From Microbacterium profundi (GTDB lineage: Bacteria > Actinomycetota > Actinomycetes > Actinomycetales > Microbacteriaceae): a DNA stretch of 64,000 nt. The notes under the pieces are model-generated. The model made no database searches. It saw only the letters and a program-made list of their open reading frames with translations, and was not told the origin of the DNA. Within the stretch, counting starts at the first letter, position 1; the number at the start of each line of letters is the position of its first letter. The translations under genes were made by a program, and so were the position numbers. Location: contig NZ_JPSY01000001.1 of the NCBI RefSeq assembly GCF_000763375.1, positions 1,116,001 to 1,180,000 of the forward strand, written 5' to 3'. Positions 50,089-58,943 of this stretch are shown one piece after another.

Positions 50089-52107
50089 TCAGGTGGTGCG
50101 GGGTTTCGAGCTGCGGATGACGGCGACGCCGCCCGCTGGGATCGTGAAGGTGTCTTCGATGTCGGACTCGGTCAGCAGTTCACGGCCGATGGCCGGCACC
50201 ACGGCATCCTCATCGCCGTGATTGACGGCAATGCGGTAGACCGCGTCGTCAGCGTGACGGGTGATGACCTCGAGATCTTCGGGCAGGTCATCCGAGGTGA
50301 CTCCGGCGTCGGCGTAGACCGCGGACATGACGTGCTCAAGGCCGGCGGCATCGAGCCTCGTGCTCACGTACCAGCCCGTGCCCTCACCGTGGACGTTGCG
50401 AGTGATGGCCGGTTCACCTGCGGCCGGACCCTGTGCGTACGTGCCCACGACCTCTGCACCGCTCAGCCGCAACGCCTCCTGCCAGTGGTCGGAGCCGAGC
50501 GTGTCGCCCGACGACGTCTGTACCGACGCCGTCTGTCCGGCGCGCAGCGGCAGGTGCTCTTCGACATCCACTCCGAGCACGTCACGCAACGGCGCGAGGA
50601 AGCCTCCGGGATGCACGGCGTCGTTCTCGTCGACGACGGCCGAGAAGTACGACACCAGCAGCGTGCCTCCACCTTCGACGTAGCGGGTGAGGTTCTCGGC
50701 ATCCGCTGCCGTGAGCAGGTACTGGGCCGGGGCGATGACGAGCTTGTACTGCGAGAGGTCGTGCCCAGGCAGCGCGAAGTCGCAGGTGATGCCGTCGCGC
50801 CAGAGCCGCTCGTAGAAGGCGCGGATGCGCTCTTGATGTGAGAGGTCGTCGGTGGGGCGCCACTCGAGATCCTGCGCCCAGAACGATTCGAAGTCCCACA
50901 GCATCGCGACATCGGCTTCGACAGTGCTGCCCTGCACTTCATCGAGGCGCTTCAGATCCGTACCGAGCTTCGTCACCTCGCGGAACACGCGGGAGTTCAC
51001 TCCGGCGTGCGGCAGCATCGCGGAGTGGAACTTCTCGGCGCCGGAGCGACCGGCTCGCCACTGGAAGAAGAGGATGCCGTCGGCACCGCGCCCGAGATGG
51101 GTGAGTGAGTTGCGGGCCATCTCGCCAGGACGCTTGGCGATGTTGCGCGGCTGCCAGTTGACGGCTGAGGTGGAGTGCTCCATCAGGATCCACGGCTTGC
51201 CGCCGCCGACCGAGCGGCTGAGGTCGGCGGCGATGGCCAGCCCGATGTGCGCGTCCTCGTCTGCCGCCCAGAGGTAGTGGTCGTCCGAGACGACGTCGAC
51301 CTCACGGCCCCAGGCCCACAGGTCGGTCGTCCAGCTCTGGTTGGCCATGAAGTTGGTCGTGATCGGCTGATCGGCGTGCGCGCGGATCGCGTCGCGCTCG
51401 ACGATGAAGCACTCCCGCAGTTGGTGGTCGGTGAAGCGGGCGAAGTCGAGACGCTGAGCAGGATTGACGACGCTGGGCGCGACCGTCGGCGTGTTGATGT
51501 GCTGCCAATCGGTGTAGTGCTGGCCCCAGAAGGCCGTGCCCCACGCCTTGTTGAGTCCGTCGAGCGTGCCGTACTTCTCCTCGAGCCAGACCCGGAAGGC
51601 GGCAGCGGAATGCGCCGAGTGGTCTTCTCCGACGGGCACGCCGTACTCGTTGTGCACATGCCAGAGGACGACGGCCGGATGCTGCGCGTACCGCGTCGCG
51701 AGCGTGTCGGCGTAGCGGAAGATGGCTTCGCGGTAGGCCGGCGACGAGTGCGACGCCATGCCGCGGGAGCCGAAGCCCATCGTGCGTCCGTCGCGGTCGA
51801 TGACCCTGGCATCGGGGTGCGCAGCGAAGAACCACGCCGGCGGTGATGCAGTCGGCGTACCAAGGTCGACTGCGATGCCGTTCGCGTGCAGCAGATCGAG
51901 CAGTTCGTCGAGCCAGGTGAAGTCGAACTCGCCCTCGGCGATTTCGATGAGCGCCCAGGAGAAAATGCCGACGCTGACCAGGTTCACGCCCGCCTCACGC
52001 ATGAGCTCGACGTCTTCACGCCAGGTCTCCCGCGACCACTGCTCGGGGTTGTAGTCGCCGCCATAGGCGATTCCCCGTAGTTCGGGCCAGGCGTGGGGGG
52101 TGGTCAT
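50089..52107 (-). CDS. ganA: GH42 beta-galactosidase
   Basis: This 672-residue cytoplasmic enzyme has the three GH42 parts: catalytic barrel (1-390) with acid/base E154 in HVHNEYGVP and nucleophile E310 in WILMEHS, a beta-galactosidase trimerisation domain (about 395-605) and a small C-terminal beta domain. It splits galacto-oligosaccharides taken up by GanSPQ. ATG at 52107, with GGAG 5 nt before it. It is the first gene of the minus-strand operon and lies behind two operators; the third lies nearer the divergent regulator. Confidence 0.9.
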   Translation of the reverse strand: MTTPHAWPELRGIAYGGDYNPEQWSRETWREDVELMREAGVNLVSVGIFSWALIEIAEGEFDFTWLDELLDLLHANGIAVDLGTPTASPPAWFFAAHPDARVIDRDGRTMGFGSRGMASHSSPAYREAIFRYADTLATRYAQHPAVVLWHVHNEYGVPVGEDHSAHSAAAFRVWLEEKYGTLDGLNKAWGTAFWGQHYTDWQHINTPTVAPSVVNPAQRLDFARFTDHQLRECFIVERDAIRAHADQPITTNFMANQSWTTDLWAWGREVDVVSDDHYLWAADEDAHIGLAIAADLSRSVGGGKPWILMEHSTSAVNWQPRNIAKRPGEMARNSLTHLGRGADGILFFQWRAGRSGAEKFHSAMLPHAGVNSRVFREVTKLGTDLKRLDEVQGSTVEADVAMLWDFESFWAQDLEWRPTDDLSHQERIRAFYERLWRDGITCDFALPGHDLSQYKLVIAPAQYLLTAADAENLTRYVEGGGTLLVSYFSAVVDENDAVHPGGFLAPLRDVLGVDVEEHLPLRAGQTASVQTSSGDTLGSDHWQEALRLSGAEVVGTYAQGPAAGEPAITRNVHGEGTGWYVSTRLDAAGLEHVMSAVYADAGVTSDDLPEDLEVITRHADDAVYRIAVNHGDEDAVVPAIGRELLTESDIEDTFTIPAGGVAVIRSSKPRTT

Positions 52108-52157
52108 CGTCACTCCATCGGGTCGGTTCGGGTTGTGCTCAGCCGCTGCGCGAGGGG

Positions 52158-52173
52158 CTGGGACCGGTCTCAG
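52158..52173. promoter_or_regulatory. GanR-type operator O1
   Basis: CTGGGACCGGTCTCAG, palindromic except for one pair. Its centre is 33 bp from O2, the same spacing as the ceb operator pair. Confidence 0.82.
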
Positions 52174-52190
52174 TTCTGTGGAAACGTGTA

Positions 52191-52206
52191 CTGGGACCGG
52201 TCTCAG
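52191..52206. promoter_or_regulatory. GanR-type operator O2
   Basis: CTGGGACCGGTCTCAG, identical to O1; it lies upstream of the likely ganA transcription start, in or near the promoter spacer. Confidence 0.82.
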
Positions 52207-52260
52207 TTCTACCTCATGAACGAGTGGATCGAAGCATCCGGTCCACCAACCGTTACCCAA

Positions 52261-52276
52261 CTGAGACCGGTCCCAG
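52261..52276. promoter_or_regulatory. GanR-type operator O3
   Basis: CTGAGACCGGTCCCAG, the reverse complement of O1 and O2, 70 bp from O2 and 45 bp before the ganR start. A half site CTGAGACC follows at 52286-52293. Confidence 0.8.
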
Positions 52277-52307
52277 GGTGGCGCACTGAGACCCTGCGTG
52301 GAGTGAG

Positions 52308-52313
52308 TAGAGT
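52308..52313 (+). promoter_or_regulatory. -10 element for ganR
   Basis: TAGAGT, 7 nt, then ATG at 52321: a leaderless-type start. Confidence 0.45.
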
Positions 52314-52320
52314 CATTGCG

Positions 52321-53328
52321 ATGAGCGAAGTAACGGCACGGCGCAAGCCGACGATCCGCGATGTGGCGGTGCAGGCGGGGGTTTCCCGCAGCACGGTCTC
52401 GCGCGTGATCAACGGCGGGCACTGGGTCTCACCTGACGCCCGCGTCGCCGTCGAAGAGGCGATCGTCGCCACGGGTTACACCGCCAACCATCATGCGCGC
52501 AGCCTCGCCACCGGGCGCGCGGGGTCGATGGCGTTCCTGCTCACCGAGCCCCAGCAGCTGCTGTTCGACGACCCGACATTCGCTCTGCTGCTGCGCGGCG
52601 CGGCCGAGGCTCTGGCGCAGCGCGCGATGACCCTGGTGCTGCTCGTCGCCGGCACGCCCGCCGAGCGGGAGAGCGTGGCGCACTTCATAAGCGCTGGCCA
52701 TGTCGACGGCGTGCTGCTGATCTCATCGCACGAGTCGGAGCCGCTGCTTGACCAGTTGCTCGACTCCGGGGTACCGATCGTGAGCTGCGGTGTGCCACTC
52801 GGGCATGAGAGAGAGCTTTCGACCATCTCTGTCGAAGAGGTCGCGTCGGCGAAGACCATGGTCGCGTACCTGCAGCAGAAGGGATACGAGCGCATCGGCA
52901 TGATCGCCGGACCGGACGATACGCCGGGCGGACGATACCGGCTGGTCGGCTTCCGAGAGCAACTCGGCGACGACTTCGACGACGCGTTCGTGGAGATGGG
53001 CGACTACTCGTTCGAATCCGGTCAGACCGCGATGACCCGGCTGCTCGAGCGGGGGGTGGATGCCGTGTTCGCCGCGAACGACCGAATGGCCGCCGGTGCG
53101 ATCGCCGCCGTCCGCCGGGCAGGGCTCCGAGTGCCGGATGATGTCGCGGTCGCCGGGTTCGATGACTCTGGTCTGGCCGCGACGCACGAACCCACCATCA
53201 CGACCATGCGGCAGCCGTGGGAGCAGATCAGCGCGCAGATGGTATCCGTTCTGCTCGACGCGATCGCAGGGGCGGAACCGCGATCGGTCATCCTCGACAC
53301 CGAGCTCGTGGTGCGCGAGAGCGCCTGA
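52321..53328 (+). CDS. ganR: LacI-family repressor of the galactan locus
   Basis: This 335-residue protein has HTH TIRDVAVQAGVSRSTVSRVINGGHW, hinge YTANHHARSLATG and a LacI/GalR core ending VAVAGFDDSGLAATHEPTITTMRQP. Divergent from ganA, with three copies of one palindrome between them; the usual design for a sugar-induced repressor that also controls itself. In Bacillus the LacI-type GanR responds to galactobiose. Naming rests on the locus content. Confidence 0.87.
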   Translation: MSEVTARRKPTIRDVAVQAGVSRSTVSRVINGGHWVSPDARVAVEEAIVATGYTANHHARSLATGRAGSMAFLLTEPQQLLFDDPTFALLLRGAAEALAQRAMTLVLLVAGTPAERESVAHFISAGHVDGVLLISSHESEPLLDQLLDSGVPIVSCGVPLGHERELSTISVEEVASAKTMVAYLQQKGYERIGMIAGPDDTPGGRYRLVGFREQLGDDFDDAFVEMGDYSFESGQTAMTRLLERGVDAVFAANDRMAAGAIAAVRRAGLRVPDDVAVAGFDDSGLAATHEPTITTMRQPWEQISAQMVSVLLDAIAGAEPRSVILDTELVVRESA

Positions 53329-53337
53329 GCCCGCCGA

Positions 53338-54393
53338 TCACCCCCGCAGCAGCGACCAGCGTGCCGACGGCCGGCTGGTGTCCGGCGTCAGCACCGCGAG
53401 CACGCGTACCAGCGTCGTGAGCCAGAGCAGCCCGAGACCGATCACGATCGCCTCGAGGACGGTCAAGGAGTACAGATTGAAGCTGTCGGCCAGCACGAAG
53501 GCGATGACCAGCAGCAGGGCGACTCCGACTGTAGTGATCAACAGTGGCCGCGGAGGGCCGGGGATCACGGTGGTCGTGAGCACCCCGGACGCGACGAACA
53601 GCACCAGCGTCGAGACGGCGGCGATGTTATGAACCAGGACGATGTTCTCCTGAGGGAACAGCCCGACCGCGGCGAGCGCGATGCCGGTCGCCGCCCACAG
53701 AGCGACCACCCAGGCGATCCGTCCCAGCGCGCCGTCTCCGAGGATGCGATGAAGATCGCGACCGATGTATGAGCCGACGGTGGCGATCAGGACACCGGCG
53801 ACGACGAGCGTGCCGTTGAATGCCCAGGATCCGACGCCGATGCCGAGTTGCGAGAAGTTCGTCTCCCACCAACGGGGGTTCGCGGCGGTGAGCATCGCGA
53901 ACAGCGTGCCGATCACCAGGTAGCTGAACAGCAGCGTGGCGAGGTCGGCGGTGTGCAAGCCGATTCCCGCGGCGAACGTCAACCGGCCGGCGACAGCACT
54001 GGCGACCCCTGTGACGATGCCGCCGCCGAGCGCCGGCAGCTCGAGCCCTTGCAATCCGACGCCGAGCACCTCGCTGGCTAGCAGCACGCCAAGCGCAGTC
54101 ACTCCCGCGAATGCGATCGTCAGGGCGACGGCAGAAGCAGCAGAGATGATCGTCTGCCAGCGCGGCATCGACGCGTGCTCACCCCGACGGTGCAGGAACG
54201 TGCTGACCACGAAGGATGCCGCGGCGATCGCCCCCGCGACTGCGGCTGCCGGAATACCGACCGAGCCATCTCCGGCGATCGGTCGCGGATTGCCCCACAG
54301 CAGCAGCGTGCCGATGCCGGTGCCGACCAGGAAGCAGACGACAGTCGCCCATACTGCACGGGATTCCTGTCTCATCCGCTGCGTCTGGTCCAT
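53338..54393 (-). CDS. DUF998-like membrane protein
   Basis: This 351-residue protein has nine or more hydrophobic segments. The region WWETNFSQLGIGVGSWAFNGTLVVAGVLI, with a later LFPQ and VHNIAA, resembles actinobacterial DUF998 proteins, of unknown function. The ATG at 54393 has no strong SD. Its stop is 10 bp from the convergent ganR stop. A repeat array begins 78 bp upstream of its start, so its promoter must lie within or very close to repeat sequence. Confidence 0.72.
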   Translation of the reverse strand: MDQTQRMRQESRAVWATVVCFLVGTGIGTLLLWGNPRPIAGDGSVGIPAAAVAGAIAAASFVVSTFLHRRGEHASMPRWQTIISAASAVALTIAFAGVTALGVLLASEVLGVGLQGLELPALGGGIVTGVASAVAGRLTFAAGIGLHTADLATLLFSYLVIGTLFAMLTAANPRWWETNFSQLGIGVGSWAFNGTLVVAGVLIATVGSYIGRDLHRILGDGALGRIAWVVALWAATGIALAAVGLFPQENIVLVHNIAAVSTLVLFVASGVLTTTVIPGPPRPLLITTVGVALLLVIAFVLADSFNLYSLTVLEAIVIGLGLLWLTTLVRVLAVLTPDTSRPSARWSLLRG

Positions 54394-54470
54394 GCATCCA
54401 TCGAACCACGCGGCTGCGACGTTTCGACTCGCCTACGGCTCGCTCAACGCGTTTCGTCTCGCTGCGCTCG

Positions 54471-55031
54471 CTCAACGACCCGCGGGGGCAGTTCACGGGG
54501 CGTTGAGCGACGAGCGGAGCGAGGAGACGAAGCGGGCTGAGCGACCGAAGGGAGTCGAAGTGTCGCTCAACGACCCGCGGGGGCAGTTCACGGGGCGTTG
54601 AGCGACGAGCGGAGCGAGGAGACGAAGCGGGCTGAGCGACCGAAGGGAGTCGAAGTGTCGCTCAACGACCCGCGGGGCAGTTCACGGGGCGTTGAGCGAC
54701 GAGCGGAGCGAGGAGACGAAACGGGCTGAGCGAGTCCAGCGAGTCGAAGTGTTGCTCAACGACCCGCGGGGCAGTTCACGGGGCGTTGAGCGACGAGCGG
54801 AGCGAGAAGACGAAACGGGCTGAGCGACCGAAGGGAGTCGAAGTGTTGCTCAACGACCCGCGGGGCAGTTCACGGGGCGTTGAGCGACGAGCGGAGCGAG
54901 AAGACGAAACGGGCTGAGCGACCGAAGGGAGTCGAAGTGTTGCTCAACGACCCGCGGGGCAGTTCACGGGGCGTTGAGCGACGAGCGGAGCGAGGAGACG
55001 AAACGGGCTGAGCGACCGAAGGGAGTCGAAG
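54471..55031. repeat. Tandem array of a 94-95 bp repeat (six copies)
   Basis: The motif GTTGAGCGACGAGCGGAGCG recurs at 54502, 54597, 54691, 54785, 54879 and 54973, a period of 95 then 94 bp. Copies are almost identical; the third carries a different stretch near 54731-54740. Each unit has arms GTTGAGCGAC and GT(C/T)GCTCAAC that can pair. It takes up nearly all of the 663-bp gap between the DUF998-like and siderophore-interacting genes. No coding frame inside is credible. Confidence 0.88.
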
Positions 55032-55056
55032 CCGCGATCCGAGCCTCCCGCGCAGT

Positions 55057-56052
55057 TCAGCCGCGCATCGCGACACCGCGGCGCCAGTAGCCCATGAACG
55101 CAACCTGCGCGCGGTCGATGCCCAGGTCCTTCACGAGGTGACGGCGCAGCGTCGTGACGACGCCGCTCTCGCCGGCGATCCAGAAGTATCGCTCGCCCGA
55201 TGCTGCCTCGGCGACGTCCTCGCCGCTGCCCGAATAGATCGGCGTCTCCCAGACCAGGTCCTCCCCCTCAGCATCCTGCACGACGATCTCGCTGTCGCCA
55301 GACTTCGAGTGAGCACTGCCGCCGAGGCAGTCGAGCACGGTGGGGATGAGGCGCAGTCCGTGCGCGGCGTCCCCACGCGGCAGCCAGTGCACCTCGACGC
55401 CGTCCGGCGCATCGATGGGCAGGATGTCTTCGGCGGTCGGCACCTCGATGAACGCGAGCCCTCGCAGATCACGCGGGGCGTCCTCCAGGATGCGGGCGAT
55501 CGCCGGTGCTGCGGTCTCATCGCCGACCAGCATCACGGACGATGCCGAACCCGGCGCGTACTCGATTCCGCCCCGCTCGGAACGCCCGCGGCGCGGTCCG
55601 ACCATCCAGACCTCGTCGCCGACGCCGGCAGCGCTCGCCCACAGCGAGGCGGGTCCGGTGAGGCCAGGCGCCAGGTGCAGCACGAAGTCGACGACGACCT
55701 CGGTCGCGGACGCTTCGACAAGCTCAGCGGACGGAACGACAAGCTCAGCGGACGGAACGACGTCAAGCGAGCGCACCGAGTAGGTGCGCATCGATCCGCG
55801 CTCGTCTTCCGGAACCGCGAGATACGAGCCCCACCAGTCATCGGTGTCGCGATCGAGGTCGGGAAGGATGCCGGATGCCGGCGGGAAGACCAGCTTGATC
55901 CGCGCGTCGTAGACATCACCGGGGGTGCCGAACTCCTCGAGGTCGCGACCGCCGAAGGTGACGCGCACGAAGTTCGGCGAGACGCGGTCGACCGCACGCA
56001 CCTCGGCACGTGCAAGAACGTAAGGGGTGCGAGTACGAGTCTCAGCGGACAT
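55057..56052 (-). CDS. Siderophore-interacting protein (ferric-siderophore reductase)
   Basis: This 331-residue flavoprotein of the SIP/ViuB family has FAD-binding MRTYSVRSLD, GDETAAPAIARILED, and C-terminal WIAGESGVVTTLRRHLVKDLG and FMGYWRRGV. It reduces Fe3+ in imported siderophores to release iron in the cytoplasm. It ends the siderophore operon and overlaps the ATPase gene by 11 bp. A 21-bp exact tandem duplication (55717-55758) adds seven residues (VPSAELV twice); this is unusual inside a coding region. Confidence 0.89.
   Translation of the reverse strand: MSAETRTRTPYVLARAEVRAVDRVSPNFVRVTFGGRDLEEFGTPGDVYDARIKLVFPPASGILPDLDRDTDDWWGSYLAVPEDERGSMRTYSVRSLDVVPSAELVVPSAELVEASATEVVVDFVLHLAPGLTGPASLWASAAGVGDEVWMVGPRRGRSERGGIEYAPGSASSVMLVGDETAAPAIARILEDAPRDLRGLAFIEVPTAEDILPIDAPDGVEVHWLPRGDAAHGLRLIPTVLDCLGGSAHSKSGDSEIVVQDAEGEDLVWETPIYSGSGEDVAEAASGERYFWIAGESGVVTTLRRHLVKDLGIDRAQVAFMGYWRRGVAMRG
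55717..55758. repeat. In-frame 21-bp tandem duplication inside the SIP gene
   Basis: A 21-bp unit beginning GACAAGCTCAGCGG occurs twice back to back (55717-55737, 55738-55758). It keeps the frame, lengthening a loop between the FAD and NAD-binding parts. Confidence 0.85.
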
Positions 56053-56842
56053 GATGCCTTCCGATCGGGGTCACCATCGGCTTCCCGGAGACCGGGTCGG
56101 TGGTGATCTGGTTCGCCATGCCGAAGACCTCTTCGACCAGCGTATGAGTGAGGATGTCGTCCGGGGCGCCGAGCGCATGCACCTGGCCGCCGCGCATCGC
56201 GACGAGCTCGTCGGAATAGCGCGCGGCGAGGTTGAGGTCGTGCAGCACCATGACGATGGTCGTGCCGCGCGAGACGCTGAGGTCGGTGAGCAGGTCGAGC
56301 ACCTCGACCTGGTGCGCGACGTCGAGGAACGTGGTCGGCTCGTCGAGCAGCAGGATGTCGGTCTCCTGCGCGAGCGCCATCGCGATCCACACGCGCTGCC
56401 GCTGTCCGCCCGAAAGCTCGTCGACGCTGCGGTCGGCGAGGTCGGCGATCCCGGTGGCGGCGAGCGCGTCGGCGACGACCTCGTAGTCGTGCGCGGTCCA
56501 GCGGGCGAGCACCTTCTGATGCGGATGCCGCCCCCGCCCGACCAGGTCGGCGACGGCGATCCCCTCCGGAGCGATCGGCGACTGCGGCAGCAGTCCGAGC
56601 ACGCGCGCAACCTCCTTGGTGGGCCTGGAGTGCACCGACTTGCCGTCGAGGACGATCTGACCGGATGCCGGCGACAACAGGCGCGCGAGCGATCGCAGCA
56701 GCGTCGACTTGCCGCATCCGTTCGCCCCGACGATCGAGGTGATCTTTCCCGGTGCGACGCGGAGGTCGAGGCCTTCGATGATCGTGCGGTCGCCGTAGGC
56801 GAGAGTCACCCCCTCGGCGGTCAGTGTGTGTGCCTCGGTCAC
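56042..56842 (-). CDS. Iron-siderophore ABC transporter ATPase (FecE/FepC type)
   Basis: This 266-residue ATPase has Walker A GANGCGKSTLLRSLARLL-like, signature LSGGQRQRVWIAMAL, Walker B ILLLDEPTTFLD and H-loop VLHDLN, all FepC-like. It powers the two FecCD-type permeases upstream. GTG start at 56842 overlapping the permease stop (GTGA). Confidence 0.92.
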   Translation of the reverse strand: MTEAHTLTAEGVTLAYGDRTIIEGLDLRVAPGKITSIVGANGCGKSTLLRSLARLLSPASGQIVLDGKSVHSRPTKEVARVLGLLPQSPIAPEGIAVADLVGRGRHPHQKVLARWTAHDYEVVADALAATGIADLADRSVDELSGGQRQRVWIAMALAQETDILLLDEPTTFLDVAHQVEVLDLLTDLSVSRGTTIVMVLHDLNLAARYSDELVAMRGGQVHALGAPDDILTHTLVEEVFGMANQITTDPVSGKPMVTPIGRHHVR

Positions 56843-57900
56843 AGCGAGCCCCCAGAGCGGTTGGTGCGGATGAGCAGGTAGATCAGGTATGGGGCGCCGA
56901 GCACACCGGTGATGACGCCGACCGGGTAGCGCGCATCGAACGCGAACTGACCGATCAAATCGCCGCCGAGCACGAGCACAGCTCCGACGAATGCCGACGG
57001 CAGCAGTAGATTCGCGCCGGGCCCGGTGATGCGCGCGGCGATGGGTCCGGCCATGAAAGCGACGAACGCGATCGGTCCGGTGCCCGCCGTCGCGAACGCG
57101 AGCAGCGCGACGGCGCCGATGATGAACATCAGCCGCGTCACGGTCACCCGTACGCCGAGGCCGGAGGCCGAGTCGTCGCCGAGCTGCAGCATCCCGAGCG
57201 CCTGCGCCTGGCTGAACAGGAACGGCAGGATCACGATGCTGGCGATCGCGAGCGGGATGACGTCGTCCCACGCGGCGTTGTTCAGACTGCCGGTGATCCA
57301 GCGCATCGCCATCTGGATGTCCCATTCGGCGGCACGCGAGAGCACGTACGACACGACGCTCTGCAGCATCGCGGCGACACCGATTCCGATCAGGATCAGA
57401 CGGATGCCGGAGAAGCCGCCCTTGTTCGAGAGCAGGTAGATCGCGATCGCGGTGATCAGCGCTCCGCCCAGTGCCATCGCCGAGACGGCGGGGCCGCTCA
57501 GCCCGAGCACGACGATGCCGACGACGGCCGCGGCGCTCGCACCCTCGGTGATGCCGATGATGTCGGGCGAGGCGAGAGGGTTGCGCAGCAGCGTCTGGAA
57601 GGTGACACCGGCGATCCCGAAGGCGAATCCGGCGAGGATCGCGAGCGCCGTGCGCGGCAGGCGCAGCTCTCCGACCGTGAAGGATGCGCCTGGCACCGTC
57701 TCGCCCAGGATGACGCGGATGATCTCGCCGGGTGTGTAGAACGAGTTGCCGAACATCAGGGCGACCGCGGCGAGCGCGAAGAGCAGCAGGCCGAGCACGA
57801 TGGTGGCCACGGCGTGACGGCGGTGGCGGGCGCGGCGACCGGCCATGATCGCGGCCGGGCCCTGCATCGCGGCCGGGCCCTGGGCCTGTACGAGGGTCAC
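56839..57900 (-). CDS. Iron-siderophore ABC permease (FecCD family), second subunit
   Basis: This 353-residue permease has about ten helices and FecCD marks: RLPRTALAILAGFAFGIAGVTFQTLLRNPLASPDIIGITEGAS (shown by LRLPRTALAIL and RNPLASPDIIG) and GPIAFVAFMAGPIA. The N-terminus has a small AAMQGPAAIM repeat. GTG start overlapping the upstream permease stop. Confidence 0.9.
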   Translation of the reverse strand: MTLVQAQGPAAMQGPAAIMAGRRARHRRHAVATIVLGLLLFALAAVALMFGNSFYTPGEIIRVILGETVPGASFTVGELRLPRTALAILAGFAFGIAGVTFQTLLRNPLASPDIIGITEGASAAAVVGIVVLGLSGPAVSAMALGGALITAIAIYLLSNKGGFSGIRLILIGIGVAAMLQSVVSYVLSRAAEWDIQMAMRWITGSLNNAAWDDVIPLAIASIVILPFLFSQAQALGMLQLGDDSASGLGVRVTVTRLMFIIGAVALLAFATAGTGPIAFVAFMAGPIAARITGPGANLLLPSAFVGAVLVLGGDLIGQFAFDARYPVGVITGVLGAPYLIYLLIRTNRSGGSL

Positions 57901-58943
57901 AGCTCACGCACCTTCTGGCGGCGGACGATCCAGATGAAGAACGGTGCGCCGATCACGGCCGTGATGATGCCGACCTGGATCTCCTCCGACGACGGCGCGA
58001 TCACCCGGCCGATGATGTCGCTCACGAGCAGCAGCGCGGCACCGCCGAGCGCGGAGAAGGGCAGCAGCCAGCGGTGGTCCGTGCCGATCAGCATCCGGCA
58101 CATGTGCGGGATGACGAGGCCGACGAAGCCGATCGGACCGGCGATCGCCGTGGCTGCGCCCGCGAGGATCACGGCGCCGGCTGCCGAGACGAGGCGCGTG
58201 CGGAAGACCCGCTCGCCGAGGCCCGCCGCCATGTCGTCGCCCAGGGCGAGGGAGTTCATGCCTCGTGCGCACATGAAACAGATGAGAGCGCCGAGGGCGA
58301 GCACGGGAGCGGTGATCGCGATGCGCGGCCACTCCGCGCCGCCGACGCCGCCGACCTGCCAGGACTGGAACGTCTGCAGCAGGTCGACGCGGGGCAGCAT
58401 GACCGCGCTGATCAGCGAGCCGAGGGCCGCCGAGGTCGCGGCTCCCGCGAGGGCGAGTTTGAGGGGCGTCGCACCGCCGCGGCCGAGCGAGCCGACCGAG
58501 TAGACGAAGACGGCTGCGATCCCCGCACCCACGATGGCGACGGCCATCTGGCTGAACGGATTCGCGAGCCCGAAGAAGGCCAGGCCGAACACGACCGCGA
58601 GCGAGGCCCCATTGGTGACTCCGAGGATGCCGGGGTCGGCGATCGGGTTTCGGGTGACGGCCTGCATCGCGGCACCCGAGAGCGCCAGAGCGGCCCCGAC
58701 GAGGATGGCGAGCACGGTCCGGGGAATCCGCTTGATGATCGCGGCCTGAGAGACGGTGTCGTCTTGCCCGCTGAGCGCGGCGACGATGTCGTCGAGCGAC
58801 ACGGTGCGCACACCGAACGAGACCGACAGGATGCACAGGACGACGATGACGGCGGCGCCGATCAGCAGCCAGAGCACACGCACCGACGTCGGGCGCCGCA
58901 GTCTCGCGGCGCCCGACGTCGAAGCGTGGGCGACTGAGGTCAC
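57897..58943 (-). CDS. Iron-siderophore ABC permease (FecCD family), first subunit
   Basis: This 348-residue permease has KRIPRTVLAILVGAALALSG, RNPIADPGILGVTNGAS and GPIGFVGLVIPHMCRML, typical of FepD/FecC proteins. It pairs with the next gene product to form the channel. GTG start at 58943 overlapping the binding-protein stop (GTGA). Confidence 0.91.
   Translation of the reverse strand: MTSVAHASTSGAARLRRPTSVRVLWLLIGAAVIVVLCILSVSFGVRTVSLDDIVAALSGQDDTVSQAAIIKRIPRTVLAILVGAALALSGAAMQAVTRNPIADPGILGVTNGASLAVVFGLAFFGLANPFSQMAVAIVGAGIAAVFVYSVGSLGRGGATPLKLALAGAATSAALGSLISAVMLPRVDLLQTFQSWQVGGVGGAEWPRIAITAPVLALGALICFMCARGMNSLALGDDMAAGLGERVFRTRLVSAAGAVILAGAATAIAGPIGFVGLVIPHMCRMLIGTDHRWLLPFSALGGAALLLVSDIIGRVIAPSSEEIQVGIITAVIGAPFFIWIVRRQKVREL

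Noticed and set aside
54471..55031. CRISPR array
   Set aside because: The 94-bp units are nearly identical throughout, with no unique spacers, and no cas genes are nearby.
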